Under the pieces are notes generated by a model. The model was not told the DNA's origin and did not search any database. It saw only the letters and a program-made list of their open reading frames with translations. Shown here piece after piece: positions 42,690 through 53,857 of a stretch of DNA of 64,000 nt. The stretch lies in the NCBI RefSeq assembly GCF_024166365.1, contig NC_064834.1, forward strand, positions 52,928,001 through 52,992,000, in the 5' to 3' direction. Origin of the DNA: Elephas maximus indicus. Lineage: Eukaryota; Chordata; Mammalia; Proboscidea; Elephantidae. Positions within the stretch are counted from its first letter, which is position 1, and each line of letters starts with the position of its first letter. Position numbers and translations under genes: made by a program.

Positions 42690-44010
42690 GAAGAGACTCA
42701 ATAGTGTTCATTTCCTTGCCTTCCACTCCCTCTTTAACTCACTGCAATCTGGCCTGTCTCCCACTCTCATCCACACTCACTGATTTTCCTTCTGCTTCTT
42801 TGGACACTTCTTCTTGGCCTCCATTGCAGGCTCTTCTTCCTCTGCTTGTTCTGCAAATCTTGTTCTTCAGGACTCTGCCATAGGTCTGTTGTTCTTCCCA
42901 CTACATGCACTTTCCCTGGGTGGTTCTATCCTTTCTATCCTCTTCCGTAGCTTCAGTGACCACCTACTTCCCTATCGGTAGCCCAAGCCTCTCTATTCAG
43001 CTTTGGTTCCAAATATCCAACTGCCTTCTCAATGTCTGAATCCATGTGGAACTCTCACAGATACTTCAAAAGCAATTATGTCCAAAAAAAAAAAACTGAT
43101 TATCTTCCCATCGCCTGCTCCTTCTACCATGTTCCTTGTCTCAAAAAATGACACTCCTCATTCATCCTGTTTGCTGAGTTAGATACCTAGAAGTCATCTT
43201 TGACACATCCCTTTGACACCATCCATGACATTTCTAATCAATCACCAAGTCCTACTGATTCTATCTCAGTATCTCTGAAATCCATCTACTTTTTCTGTTC
43301 TCATCATCACCTTTACTCAGGCCACCATCATCTCTCCCAGGAAGATTACAACAACCTCATAATCTTTTTCTCAGCCTCTAGTTGAGCTCCATTCTAAGCT
43401 ATCCTCCACCCTGGACACTGAGCAATTTTCTAAAAATGCAGATCTGACCATGCGACAGACCTGCTTAAGGCCTTTCAGTTGTTTCCCACAGCCTTCAGGA
43501 TAAAGTCCAAACTCTTAACTTAGAATATAAGCCAGGGTAAAAGTCAAGATATTGTATAACCGGTAAGGCACAGGCACTGGCCATAGTTAGAAAGAATGTC
43601 ACCTGGTTCAGAGCCCCACGCTACTGTCCTCTGTAGTCTCACCTAAGGCTGTTGTGTTGTTGTGTGCTGTTGGTGGATTCCAACTCATAGTTGAAATTGC
43701 TATGGAACTCATAACAACCCCATGTGACAGAGTAGAACTGCCCCATAGGGTTTCCTTGGCTGTAATCTTTACAGAAGTAGATTGCCAGGTCTTTCTCCCA
43801 CAGAACAACTGGGTGGGTTTGAACTGCCAAACTTCCAAACGCTTAACCATTGTGTCACCAGAGGTCTTCACTTAGGGCTACTCCTCCTCTAAAGTCACAT
43901 TGATCTTGTTTTAATTCCCACGATACACCATCAAAAATGTGGCTATCTTTGCCTGGAACACTTTCTTGTGGCCCCACCATCACCCAACCCCATTCCTACT
44001 CCACAGAGCT
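42690..44010 (+). repeat. Long L2 relic, split by an AfroSINE
   Basis: About 1.1 kb of L2: 'agaagtcatctttgacacat', 'gcagatctgaccatgcgac', 'cttcaggataaagtccaaac', then, after the SINE, 'gcctggaacactttcttg'. The best preserved L2 here; its ORFs are decayed. Confidence 0.8.
43651..43867 (-). mobile_element. AfroSINE, full type, inside L2
   Basis: Minus copy from 'gttgtgttgttgtgtgctg' to 'gtcaccagaggtc'. Flanks share TCACCTAAGGCT / TCACTTAGGGCT (43639-43650 and 43868-43879). Confidence 0.9.
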
Positions 44011-44103
44011 GCCCATCCTCCCCAGGGGAGACTGATCTATCCAAATAAAGATGGTGTTGGCCAAGGCAGTGGGAGTATTTGCTGAAGGAGACTAATCTGG
44101 ATC

Positions 44104-44290
44104 ACCAAAAAAAAAAAAAAGAAAAAGAAAACAAACCCTCTGCTGTCTGGTCGATTCCGACTTATAAGCGCCTCTATAGGACAGAGTAGAACTGCCCCAT
44201 AGGGTTTCCAAGGAGAGCCTGGAGGGTTCCAACAGCTGACCTTTTAGTTGGCAGCAGTAGCACTTAACCACTACATCACAAGGGTTTCCA
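44104..44290 (-). mobile_element. AfroSINE, HSP (deleted) type
   Basis: A long A-rich tail, then 'accctctgctgtctggtcg' to the head 'catcacaagggtttcc'. Central deletion present. Only 50 bp from the next, oppositely oriented SINE. Confidence 0.92.
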
Positions 44291-44340
44291 GTCTGGATGG
44301 CAGTTCACCATTAATGATTCCTTTCCCTTAGGCACAAGAA

Positions 44341-44487
44341 GGAGTGGTTAAGAGCTCAGGATGGTAACCAAAAGGTCAGCAGTTCGAATCTACTAGCCAC
44401 TCCTTGGAAACCCTTTGGGCCAGTTCTACTCTGTCCTATAGAGAGAGACCTTATGAGTCGGAATCGACTGGATGGCAAAGGGTTTTT
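44341..44487 (+). mobile_element. AfroSINE, HSP (deleted) type, slightly 5'-truncated
   Basis: Begins at the A-box ('ggagtggttaagagctc') and ends 'ggcaaagggttttt'. The 12-bp duplication TAGGCACAAGAA / TAGGCTCAAGAA flanks it (44329-44340 and 44488-44499). Confidence 0.94.
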
Positions 44488-44499
44488 TAGGCTCAAGAA

Positions 44500-44896
44500 C
44501 ACAGAGCCCCAAGGGGGTCAGTAAATTTTTGGAAGTAGAGAACTCACTGGACCTTTTACAGGGACAGGGAAATGAGAAGGAGGAAAAAATTTTCTTTAGC
44601 CCCCAGCTAGAGTGACTCGAGGGCACTGGGTTGGTTAGAGCAGTACCTTTCTTGCCAATTGAAATGCAAATAGCCTTTCCCACCTTCTCAGATGTTTGAA
44701 TAGTTCAAATTCAAATAGTTGACAGTTTTTTTTTTTTTTTAATTAGCAACCTTGAGCTGTGATTAGCTGTCCTGGGAAAATAGAAGTTTTTTTTTTGAGG
44801 GAAAAGGGGTAATTTATGACTTTGGAAGGCAAATTAGGCTTAGAAGGAGACTCTGGATAGTCAGAGATCAGCTAGAAGGGCAGCTAAATTCCAAGG
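44500..44896. other. Intergenic, no gene seen
   Basis: Poly-T runs at 44727-44740 and 44788-44796 in unique sequence. Confidence 0.45.
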
Positions 44897-45925
44897 CGGT
44901 GGTCTAAAACCTAGCTGCAGATTAGAACTACCTGGGGACCTTTTTTTTTTTTTTTCCCCTCTTTTTCTTTCCTTATTTTCTTTATTGAATTTTAGATGAA
45001 GATTTACAGATTTTCTCAAGATTTTCTCATCAAACAGTACACACACTGTTTTATAAAACTGGTTAACAACCCCACGACTTGTCGACACTCTCCCTTCTCA
45101 ACCCTGGGTTCCCTATTACCAGCTGTCCTGTTCCCTCCTACCTTCCAGTCCCTGCCCCAGGGCTGGTGTGCCCTTTTAGTCTTTTTTGTTCCACGGGACT
45201 GTTCGATCTTTGGCTGAAGGGTGAACCTCAGGAGTGGCCTCATTACTGAGCTGAAAGGGTGTCCGGGGGCCATACTCTCAGGGTTTCTCCAGTCTCTGTC
45301 AGGCCAGCAAGTCTGGTCTTTCTTTTTGAGTTAGAATTTTGTTCTACATTTTTCTCCGGGACCCTCTATTGTGATCCCTGTCAGAGCAGTCAGTGATGGT
45401 AGCCGGGCACCATCTAGTTGTACTGGACTCAGTCTGGTGGAGGCCGTGGCTGATGTGGTCCATTAGTCCTTTGGACTAATCTTTTCCTAATGTCTTTAGT
45501 TTTCTTCATTCTTCCTTTCTCCTGAAGGGGTGAGACCAGTGGAATATCCTAGATGGCCGCTCCCAGGCTTTTAAGACCGCAGACGCTACTCACCAAAGTA
45601 GAATGTAGAATATATTCTTTATAAACTCTGTTATGCCAGTTGAGCTAGATATTTCCTGAGACCATGGTCCCCACAGTCCTCACCCCAGCATCGGTCCTTC
45701 AGGGAGTTCGGATATGTCTATGGAGCTACCATGGCCTTGCCTTGTACAGGTCGTGCTGGCTTCCTACCTGGGGACCTTTTAAAACGCCCATTGCACAGTC
45801 CCTACCACAAATCTATTAAATCAGAATACCTGGGGGGTAGAGCTTGGCCATCAATTTTTTTTTTTTTTTTTTAATAAAACTCCTCTAGGGTTTTAGTGAT
45901 TCTAATGTGCTATCAGGGTTGAAAA
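44897..45925. repeat. MER5 element split by an L1
   Basis: The MER5 start ('ggtggtctaaaacctagctg') is interrupted after 'cctggggacctttt' and resumes with a duplicate of that sequence at 45764, ending '...cagggttgaaaatcc'. Confidence 0.8.
44945..45763 (-). mobile_element. L1 LINE 3' UTR, 5'-truncated
   Basis: Poly-T start on the + strand, then L1 3' UTR reverse complement including 'gtagccgggcaccatctag'. The perfect 17-bp duplication CTACCTGGGGACCTTTT flanks it (44928-44944 and 45764-45780). No ORF2. Confidence 0.95.
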
Positions 45926-46276
45926 TCCAACTGGGTATAGGAGAGAGGATGCTATGGGATGAGAAAAAAGTGTAGGCATGTGTGGAATATTTCTGGCTCT
46001 AATCTGCTAAGTGTTAAACACCAAGCACGCACTGCAGGGGTGGAAGTTAGAAGCGCAGAATGAAGCTTAAAGAAGGTCATGATCATTGTGGGTTGGGGTT
46101 GCCCAGAGAACACAAAATTTGCAGACTGACAAAAAAAAAAGTGGAAACCTAATAACATCAAGTGTGGTGGAATACTGAAATTCTTATGCATTGTTGTACA
46201 AGTGTAGACTGCTGTGGTCTTTCTGTACTGCATTTAGCATTACATAATCAAATTAAGTGTCCTTAATAGTCCTTAA
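45926..46276. other. Intergenic, no gene seen
   Basis: Unique sequence with a poly-A patch at 46131-46140. Confidence 0.45.
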
Positions 46277-46456
46277 TAACCTGTTGCCTTCCAGTTGATT
46301 CTGAGTCATAGCGACCCTATAGGACAGAGTAGAACTGCCCCCATAGGGTTTCCAAGGCTGTAAATGTTTTATGGAAGCAAACTGCCATATCTTTCTCCCA
46401 CGGAGCAGCTGAGGGGTTTGAACCAACAACTTTTGGTTAGCTGCTGAGCACTTAAC
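46277..46456 (-). mobile_element. AfroSINE, full type (SINE cluster member 1)
   Basis: Minus copy from 'cctgttgccttccagttg'; centre present; head eroded and joined directly to the next, oppositely oriented copy. Confidence 0.88.
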
Positions 46457-46542
46457 TGCTGCGCTCGACTACTAACCAAAAGGTTGGCAATTTGAACCCA
46501 CTCGGAGGTGCCTCTGAAGAAAGGCCTGGCAATCTGCTTCTA
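46457..46542 (+). mobile_element. AfroSINE 5'-half (SINE cluster member 2)
   Basis: Only 'cgactactaaccaaaaggtt' to 'ggcaatctgcttct' is present; the 3' half is missing because the next copy interrupts it. Probably split, with cluster member 4 a related copy. Confidence 0.75.
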
Positions 46543-46714
46543 TTTTTGTGTGCCATTGAGTGGATTCTGACTCATATCGGCCCAAATGACAGAGCAGAAC
46601 TGCCCCCATAGGGTTTCCTAGGCTATAATCTTCACAGTAGCAGATGGGAGGGTTTGAAATGCTGTGTCCTTTCCATTGCAGCTGAAAACTTAACCATTAT
46701 GCCACCAGGGCTCC
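46543..46714 (-). mobile_element. AfroSINE (SINE cluster member 3)
   Basis: Minus copy from 'tttgtgtgccattgagtgg' to the head 'tgccaccagggctcc'. The 3'-adjacent flank 'ttaaaaccataggta' also follows the copy at 47169-47372. Confidence 0.9.
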
Positions 46715-46723
46715 TTAAAACCA

Positions 46724-46942
46724 TAGGTATTGGGTAGTGGAAAAGGTTAAGTGCTCGAGTACTAACCAAAAGGTTGGCAATTTGAACCCATCCAGAGGGG
46801 CCTCCAAAGAAAGGTTTGGCAATCTGCTTCTGAAAAGTCACAGTCTTGAAAACCTACAAAGTGCAGTTCTACTCTGCAATGTATGGGGTTGCCATGAATT
46901 GGAATCAACTTAATGCGACTGGTTTGGTTTTTTGGTAATAGC
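46724..46942 (+). mobile_element. AfroSINE, full type (SINE cluster member 4)
   Basis: 'gtagtggaaaaggttaagtg', B-box-like 'caatttgaacccatcc', 3' end 'ttaatgcgactggtttgg'. Confidence 0.9.
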
Positions 46943-47575
46943 TATGAACCAGCGATATGATCATAGATACATATTCCCAAAGATATTCTCAATCAGGGCA
47001 CAGGCAGGAGGTTGATGACTGTAGCACTATTTGGGGAATTAGGAACTGGAGGCTTTGCTGGGAGAGTGAATAGGCGTACATCCCATCAGACTACTCTGCA
47101 GCAGTTAAAAGCAACAGGTTAGAGGTATGCAAGGTAACAGGAATGGATCTTGAAACCATGAGTGCTATTGTTGTTGTGTGTCACCAAGTCTATTCCAACT
47201 CATATCGACCCTATATGACAGAGCAGAACTACCCCATAGGGTTTCCTAGGCTGTAATCTATCTTTATGGGAGTAGATTGTCAGGTCTTTTCTCCCTTGGA
47301 GCTGCTGGTGGGTTTGAACAAATGACCTTTCTGTTACAACAGAGAACTTAACCATTATGCCACCAAGGCTCCTTAAAACCATAGGTACTGTGTTCAAAAA
47401 ATATGAAACATAATGAGATATATAAAACAATATTACATTTGTGAATTAAAAATACAGCACACAGAACAATATCTTACTTTGCAAGAAGCATGCAAACAAA
47501 AAGATAAACATTGCCTGTGACAGGAGGGAAAAAGAAGAGGACTATGGTGATAAAAGGGAATAAATAAATATTTTT
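46943..47575. repeat. Old L1 fragment split by an AfroSINE
   Basis: 'aacaggttagaggtatgcaa', '...atggatcttgaaaccatgag', then, after the SINE, 'aaaaatatgaaacataatg', in L1 3' order. Confidence 0.5.
47169..47372 (-). mobile_element. AfroSINE, full type
   Basis: Minus copy from 'tgttgttgtgtgtcaccaag' to the head 'gccaccaaggctcc'. Flanks 'aaaccatgagtgct' (left) and 'aaaccataggtact' (right) form an imperfect duplication. Confidence 0.9.
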
Positions 47576-47587
47576 TAAAAGTAAGAT

Positions 47588-49474
47588 TTTTTCCCCCTGA
47601 TTTTATTTATTTATTTTATTGTACCTTAGGTGGAAGTTTACAGCTCAAGTTAATTTCTCATATAAAAGTTTATACACATATTGTTTTGTGACATTAATTG
47701 CAATTCCCACAATGTGATGCATACTCACACTTTCCACTCTGGGTTCCCGTGTCATTCAACCAGTTCCTGTCTCTCCCTGCCTTCTCATCCTGCTTTAGGA
47801 CAGGAGGTGCCCATTTGGTCTCATATATCTGACTGAACTAAGAAGCACATTCCTCATGTGTATTATTTCTTGTTTTATAGTCTTGTCCAATTTTTGTCTG
47901 AAGAGTGGGCTTCAGGAATGGTTTCAGTTCTCGGTTAACAGTGCATCTGGGGGCCATAGTTTCAAAGGTTCCTCCAGTCTCTGTCATGCCATTAAATCTG
48001 GTCTGTTTATATGAATTTGAGTTCTGTTCTACATTTTTCCCCTCTGCTCTGTCCAGGACTCTTTGCTGTGTTCCCTGTCAGGGTGGTTATTGGTGGTAGC
48101 CGGGCACCATCTAGTTCTTCTGGTCTCAGGCTGATGGAGTCTCTGGTTGATGTGGTACTTTAGTCCTTTGGGCTAATATTTTCCTTATGTCATTGGTTTT
48201 CTTTATTCTTCTTTGCTCCAAGTGGGGTAGGACCAACTGATGCATCTTAGGTGGCTGCTAGAAAGCTTTTAAGACCCCAGATGCCCCTCACCAAAGTGTG
48301 ATGTAGAACATTTTCTTAATAAACTTTGTTATGCCAATTGACCTGGATGTCTCCTGAAACTATGGTTTCCAGGCCCTAGCCCCAGCTACCTCAAAGTTGT
48401 CTGGATGTGTCCAGGAAACTTCTTAACTTTTGTTTTGATCCAGTTGTATTGGCTTCCCATGTAATGTTTGTTGTCCTACCCTTCATCAAAGTTGATCCTT
48501 GTCTACTATCTAGTTTGTGATTTTCCCTCTCCCTTCCTCCCCACCCTCGTAATCATCAAAGAATGCTTTTTTTCTGTGTTTAAACCTTTTCCCCAGTTCT
48601 TGTAACAGTGGTCTCATACAATATTTGTCCTTTTGTGACTGACTTATCTCACTCAACATAATGCCCTCTAGATTCATCCATGTTTTGAGATGTTTTGTGG
48701 ATTCATTATTGTTCTTTATTGTTGGATAGTATTCCACTGTGTTGATATACCCTAATTTGTTTATCCATTAGTCTGTTGATGGGCATTTAGTTTGTGTCCA
48801 TCTTTTTGCTATTGTGAATAGTGCTCCAATGAACATGGGTGTGCATATGTCTATTAGTGTGATGGCTCTTTTTTCTCTCTAGTATATTCCTAGGAGTGGG
48901 ATTGCTTGATCGTGTGGTATTTCTATTTCTAGCTTTTTAAGGAAGCATAAAATTGTTTTCCAAAGTGGTTGTACCATTTCGCATTCCCACCAGCAGTGCA
49001 TAAGGGTTCCAATCTCTCCACAACCTCTCCAACATTTGTTATTTTGCATTTTTTGGGTTAGTGCCAGCCTTGTTGAGGTGAGATAGCATCTCATTGTAGT
49101 TTTGATTTGCGTTTCTCTAATGGCTAATGATCATGAACATTTCTTCATGTGTCTGTTAGCCACCTGATTGCCTTCTTTGGTGAAGTGTCTATTCGTATCC
49201 TTTGCCCATTTTTTAATTGGATTATTTGTCTTTTTGTTGTTGAGGTATTGCAGTATCTTCTATGTTTTAGAGATTAGACCCTCTTTGAATACGTAGTAGC
49301 CAATTTTTTTTTCTCGGTCTGTAGGTCATCTTTTTACCCTTTTGGTGAAGTCTTTTGATGAGAATTAAGTGTTTGATTTTTAGGAGCTTCCAGTATCTAG
49401 TTTCTCTTCTGGTGTTTGTGCATTGTTAGTTATGGTTTGTGTACTATCTATGCCATGTATTAGGGCCCCTAGTG
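47588..49474 (-). mobile_element. L1 LINE, 5'-truncated, older lineage
   Basis: The reverse complement carries a 3' UTR and the ORF2 C-terminus, with ORF fragments at 48510-48737 and 48879-49094 (motif 'CGEIGTLMHCWWECEMVQ'). The perfect 12-bp duplication TAAAAGTAAGAT flanks it (47576-47587 and 49475-49486). Divergence from the 4473-type L1s indicates another subfamily. Confidence 0.95.
48510..49200 (-). pseudogene. L1 ORF2 C-terminal fragment, interrupted
   Basis: Minus-strand ORF2 remnants in at least two blocks with stops between them; catalytic RT region absent. Non-functional. Confidence 0.85.
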
Positions 49475-49499
49475 TAAAAGTAAGATCTAAATTGAACCT

Positions 49500-50280
49500 T
49501 AAGAGATGTGTAAGACTAACCTAAGCTAAGCCTAGGAAACAGGAGTGTGCCGAGCAGATAGATGTGGGTGTGGGTGGGGCATATTAAAGCAAAATGGAAT
49601 ATAAGGCTGGATCCAAAGGATGGAACACAATTAGGAAGTTCTCAAAAGTAAACAAAGGAATTTAAACAATGCTAAAGGAGATAAACCCGTTGCCTTCAAG
49701 TGGTACTCTATAGGATGGAGTAGAACTGCCCTGTAGGGTGTCCAAGAAGTGGCTGGTAGATTGGAACTGCCAACCTTTTGGTTAGCAGCCTGAGCTCTTA
49801 ACCACTGGAGGACAATGGATTTGTTTGTTTGTTTGTTTTTAAAGGAGATAAGAGAGCCAAAAAGGGATTGAGCAGGAAAGGAATGTGATAAAAGTGAGTT
49901 TAAAAGAGACTATCAGATGAGATGGAAGGGAAAGCCTGGAAGTCAGAGAACTGGATTGGAGTTCAATATGGCGAACCAAGCAAAAAAGATGATGATAGTC
50001 TGGAACAGGCTAGCACTGAGGGTGGGATGGGAGCTGCAAGAGGTATTTGATGGATTCCTGGCTGAATACAGACTCTAATAGACAAGGACGAGTCAAAGAG
50101 TACTCTAAGGTCTTAAACCAGGATAGAGGAAAAAAAAAAAAAAGAAAGAAATCCAGTAGTAGCTGTGGTTTCTCATGCTGACTGTCCAGTTTTCCAATAA
50201 AATGGAGGTTTAAGAGTTCTAATGATTCGGTATTCTCCTCAAGCAACTGCACTATAAGTGGACTCATAAGTGCATATAGT
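49500..50280. repeat. Ancient interspersed repeat, split by a SINE
   Basis: 'aggaaaggaatgtgataaaa', '...gatgatgatagtctggaaca' and '...agtactctaaggtctta' belong to the unnamed ancient family described at 10925. Confidence 0.45.
49685..49839 (+). mobile_element. AfroSINE (HSP-type) with inverted body and short forward tail
   Basis: Within one perfect 12-bp duplication TAAAGGAGATAA (49673-49684 and 49840-49851) lie an inverted SINE body (about 49685-49809) and then a forward 3' terminus with tail (GACAATGGATTTGTTTG). The order fits a 5' inversion by twin priming near the RNA 3' end. An internal gap near 49702 is also present. Confidence 0.78.
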
Positions 50281-50943
50281 TTAGAGTTGGCAGAGATCTT
50301 GTTTTCCAGATGAGGAGAGGGCCAGAGAGGATGGTTAATTGCTCAAAGTCAACCAATTAACTGGGGAAAGTGTGGGCTAGGATCAGACTTGTTAACTCAC
50401 CAGTCTGATCATCTTTCCTAAACCATGTTGGACAGGAGGGGTTTGAAAATCAAGGCAATTCAGATTTGCATTTCGTAGGCTTGCCTCATCATGACTGGTC
50501 AATTTTAAGGAAAGAGGATTTATCCTTTCCATAGTCAACTCCTGCCAGGTCAGTTTCAATCTACATGCATAACAGCCCTCTAGCTCGTTGTGCTTCCAAA
50601 CAAAAATTCCTTATATTCGTTTTACTAATTCTCATCTTCAAATGACTAAACAAAGTGAGGACTGTCACTGACTGGCAGCCTCATCAGGCAATATTTTCAT
50701 ACTCCTCTATGAATAACAAAGTAAAATCAGTGACTTATCAACAGTATAGAATTTAAAAGGTCTTAACCTCCCACCCAAACTGAAACTCCCTAGACTATTT
50801 CTGAAAGATGGTCATCCTGCCTTTAAGTGTTTTCAGGAATGGGGCAGTCCATTCCTTTGTCATGACAGCTCTAATTACTCGAAAAAATTATTACTGTAAA
50901 TTAGGGATAACAACAGCTATTTTCAGAGTTACTATGACTATTT
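50281..50943. other. Intergenic, no gene seen
   Basis: A MIR-like patch near 50300-50400 ('ccagatgaggagagggcc'); otherwise unique. Confidence 0.45.
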
Positions 50944-51131
50944 AAAAACAAAACAAAACAAAACAAACCCATTGCTGTCACGTTGATTCTGACTCATAGC
51001 AACCCTATAAAAACCCTATAGGACAGAGTAAAACTGCCCCATAAGGTTTCCAAGGAGCGCCTGGTAGATTTGAACTGCTGAACTTTTAGGTTAGCAGCCG
51101 AACTCTTAACCACTACGCCACCAGGGTTTCC
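50944..51131 (-). mobile_element. AfroSINE, HSP (deleted) type
   Basis: (AAAAC)n tail, then 'aaacccattgctgtcacg' to the head 'ccaccagggtttcc'. It contains a small internal tandem duplication 'aaccctataaaaaccctat' near 51001-51020. Flanks share an ACTATG... duplication. Confidence 0.93.
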
Positions 51132-51759
51132 ACTATGTATATTAAAAAAAAAAAAATATTAGGGATTATAAATGTAAAATACCCAGTATAGTGCCTGGCA
51201 CAAAGAGCTAATAAAACGATAGCTGTTGTTGTTATTATTATCTCACCCACTGATTCTAGTTTGCTCTGTGAAGCTACATACATATACTTTCAAATAGCCT
51301 TTCAAATACTTGAAGTTAATTGTCATGTTATTCCTATGTGTTCTTTTTTCAGAATAAGCATCTATCAGTATTTTCTCTCTTGGATATCCTGCTTTTGGCT
51401 ATGCTCCTGCATGGGATCTTTGTAGAATGGGGTGCCCATAATTGAACAAGGTACTGTAAATGTAATCTGGGTGCTTCAAAATAAAGTAAGACCATAAGCC
51501 TCTTTGGCCCAGATCCTACTTCTGCTCAAGCTGCCTAGGGTTCCTTTAGCTTTTGTGGCAATCACGTCACATTACTGCCTTTGGCCTAGGAAAACTCCCA
51601 AGTCTTTTTTCACATGAGTTTTAAGTCTCCCTCATTTTACACTTGTGTAGAACTTTTTTTCAAACACGAGCGCAAAACTTTATATTAGTGGAAAGCCTGT
51701 TACGTATCAGATAAGTTCTGTGGAAATAGGGATGCCTACGACAAATCATTAACACGTTA
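51132..51759. other. Intergenic, no gene seen
   Basis: A short L2/MIR-like scrap near 51180-51210 ('agtatagtgcctggcacaaa'); otherwise unique. Confidence 0.45.
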
Positions 51760-51890
51760 GAAATGTAAGCTCCACAAGGGCAAGGACTGAGTCTGTTGTG
51801 TTCACTACTGAATCTCCACTTTTTGTCATGATGTCGGCACACAGTTATATGCTTAATGTTTGTTGAATAAATTACTGAATAAAATATTTA
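51760..51890 (+). repeat. L2 3' end
   Basis: 'gtaagctccacaagggcaag' and 'atgtttgttgaataaattac', an L2 terminus. Confidence 0.75.
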
Positions 51891-51945
51891 CAATGGAGAT
51901 TTTTTCTTATAAGTTAAAAGGTATTTCTCTGATTCACTTATTTTT

Positions 51946-53353
51946 TTTTTTTTTTTTATAATAACTTTTATTAAGCTTCAAGTGAACGTTTACAAATCCA
52001 ATCAGTCTGTCACATATAAGTTTACATACATCTCACTCCCTACTCCCACTTACTCTCCCCGTCTTGAGTCAGCCCTTTCAGTCTCTCCTTTCTTGACAAT
52101 TTTGCCGGCTTCCCCTCTCTCTATCCTCCCATCCCCCCTCCAGACAAGAGTTGCCAACACAATCTCAAGTGTACACCTGATATAATTAGCTCACTCTTCA
52201 TCAGCGTCTCTCTCCCACCCGCTGACCAGTCCCTTTCATGTCTGATGAGTTGTCTTCAGGGATGGTTCCTGTCCTGTGTCAACAGAAGGTCTGGAGAGCA
52301 TGACCGCCGGGATTCCTCCAGTCTCAGTCAGACCATTAAGTTTGGTCTTCTTATGAGAATTTGGGGTCTGCATCCCACTGCTCTCCTGCTCCCTCAGGGG
52401 TCCTCTGCTGAGCTCCCTGTCAGGGCAGTCATCGATTGTGGCCGGGCACCAACTAGTTCTTCTGGTCTCAGGATGATGTAGGTCTCTGGTTCATGTGGCC
52501 CTTTCTGTCTCTTGGGCTCTTAGTTGTCATGTGGGCTTGGTGTTCTTCATTTTCCTTTGCTCCAGGTGGGTTGAGACCAATTGCTGCATCTTAGATGGCT
52601 GCTTGTTAGCATTTAAGACCCCAGACGCCACATTTCAAAGTGGGATGCAGAATGATTTCATAATAGAATTATTTTGCCAATTGACTTAGAAGTCCCCGCA
52701 AACCATGTTCCCCAGACCCCCGCGCTTGCTCCGCTGAGCTTTGAAGCATTCATTTTATCCCGGAAACTTCTTTGCTTTTGGTCCAGTCCAATTGAGCTGA
52801 CCTTCCATGTATTGAGTGTTGTCTTTCCCTTCACCTAAAGCAGTTCTTATCTACTGATTAATCAATAAAAAAACCCTCTCCCACCCCCCCTCCCTCCCCC
52901 CCTCGTAACCACAAAAGTATGTGTTCTTCTCAGGTTTACTATTTCTCAAGATCTTATAATAGTGGTCTTATACAATATTTGTCCTTTTGCCTCTGACTCA
53001 TTTCGCTCAGCATAATGCCTTCCAGGTTCCTCCATGTTATGAAATGTTTCAGAGATTCGTCACTGTTCTTTATCGATGCGTAGTATTCCATTGTGTGAAT
53101 ATACCACAATTTATTTACCCATTCATCCGTTGATGGACACCTTGGTTGCTTCCAACTTTTTGCTATTGTAAACAGAGCTGCAATAAACATGGGTGTGCAT
53201 ATATCTGTTTGTATGAAGGCTCTTGTATCTCTAGGGTATATTCCGAGGAGTGGGATTTCTGGGTTGTATGGTAGTTCTATTTCTAACTGTTTAAGATAAC
53301 GCCAGATAGATTTCCAAAGTGGTTGTACCATTTTACATTCCCACCAGCAGTGT
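51946..53353 (-). mobile_element. L1 LINE, 5'-truncated
   Basis: Poly-T start on the + strand; the reverse complement matches the 3' end of the 4473/36415-type L1. The perfect 16-bp duplication TGATTCACTTATTTTT flanks it (51930-51945 and 53354-53369). The least decayed L1 here by ORF integrity. Confidence 0.96.
52954..53340 (-). pseudogene. L1 ORF2 C-terminal fragment, uninterrupted
   Basis: About 129 residues of the ORF2 C-terminus in one open frame starting at '[15 protein letters not shown]' and ending in the normal C-terminal region. Truncation removed everything upstream, so no enzyme activity is possible. The open frame suggests a fairly recent insertion. Confidence 0.9.
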
Positions 53354-53369
53354 TGATTCACTTATTTTT

Positions 53370-53846
53370 ATAAATTCAGATCATTTACAAGTCTAACATA
53401 ATCTCAGTTTTAGCTTAAACCTAGAGTTTTCTCCTCCTAGGGTAATCCAATTTCCAAAATAAACACTAATTATTCCTTTCAAGGTCAAAGAAAATACTCA
53501 CATGCTTTAGCTGCTGGGTGGCCATTATATTCCACCACTGAAGGCCTTTTGTAAACAAGTACCCCCTTTGACCCTTAATGCACTGTTTACATCCCAGGGT
53601 TAACACTAGCAAACCATGCCTTCTGAGTGTTAAATACCTGAAAATTTCCTGAGCTGACATCTATCTGGCCCTGTTTTTCTGCAGGGGGGGAGAATAGGTC
53701 TTTTGGAAGAAATATGGGGAGCTAGCTTTGGAGGACCTTGAAATTCTTCATTGGTCTGTGACCTGCTGCCAGGTACCCACAGGCCCAGTGCCTCTGGGTC
53801 ACAAACCCTTCCGCAGAAGCTAGATATATGGAATTTGGGGTTGACT
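53370..53846. other. Intergenic, no gene seen
   Basis: Unique sequence upstream of the RTE insertion; no exon recognised. Confidence 0.5.
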
Positions 53847-53857
53847 AGTTCCCTAAA

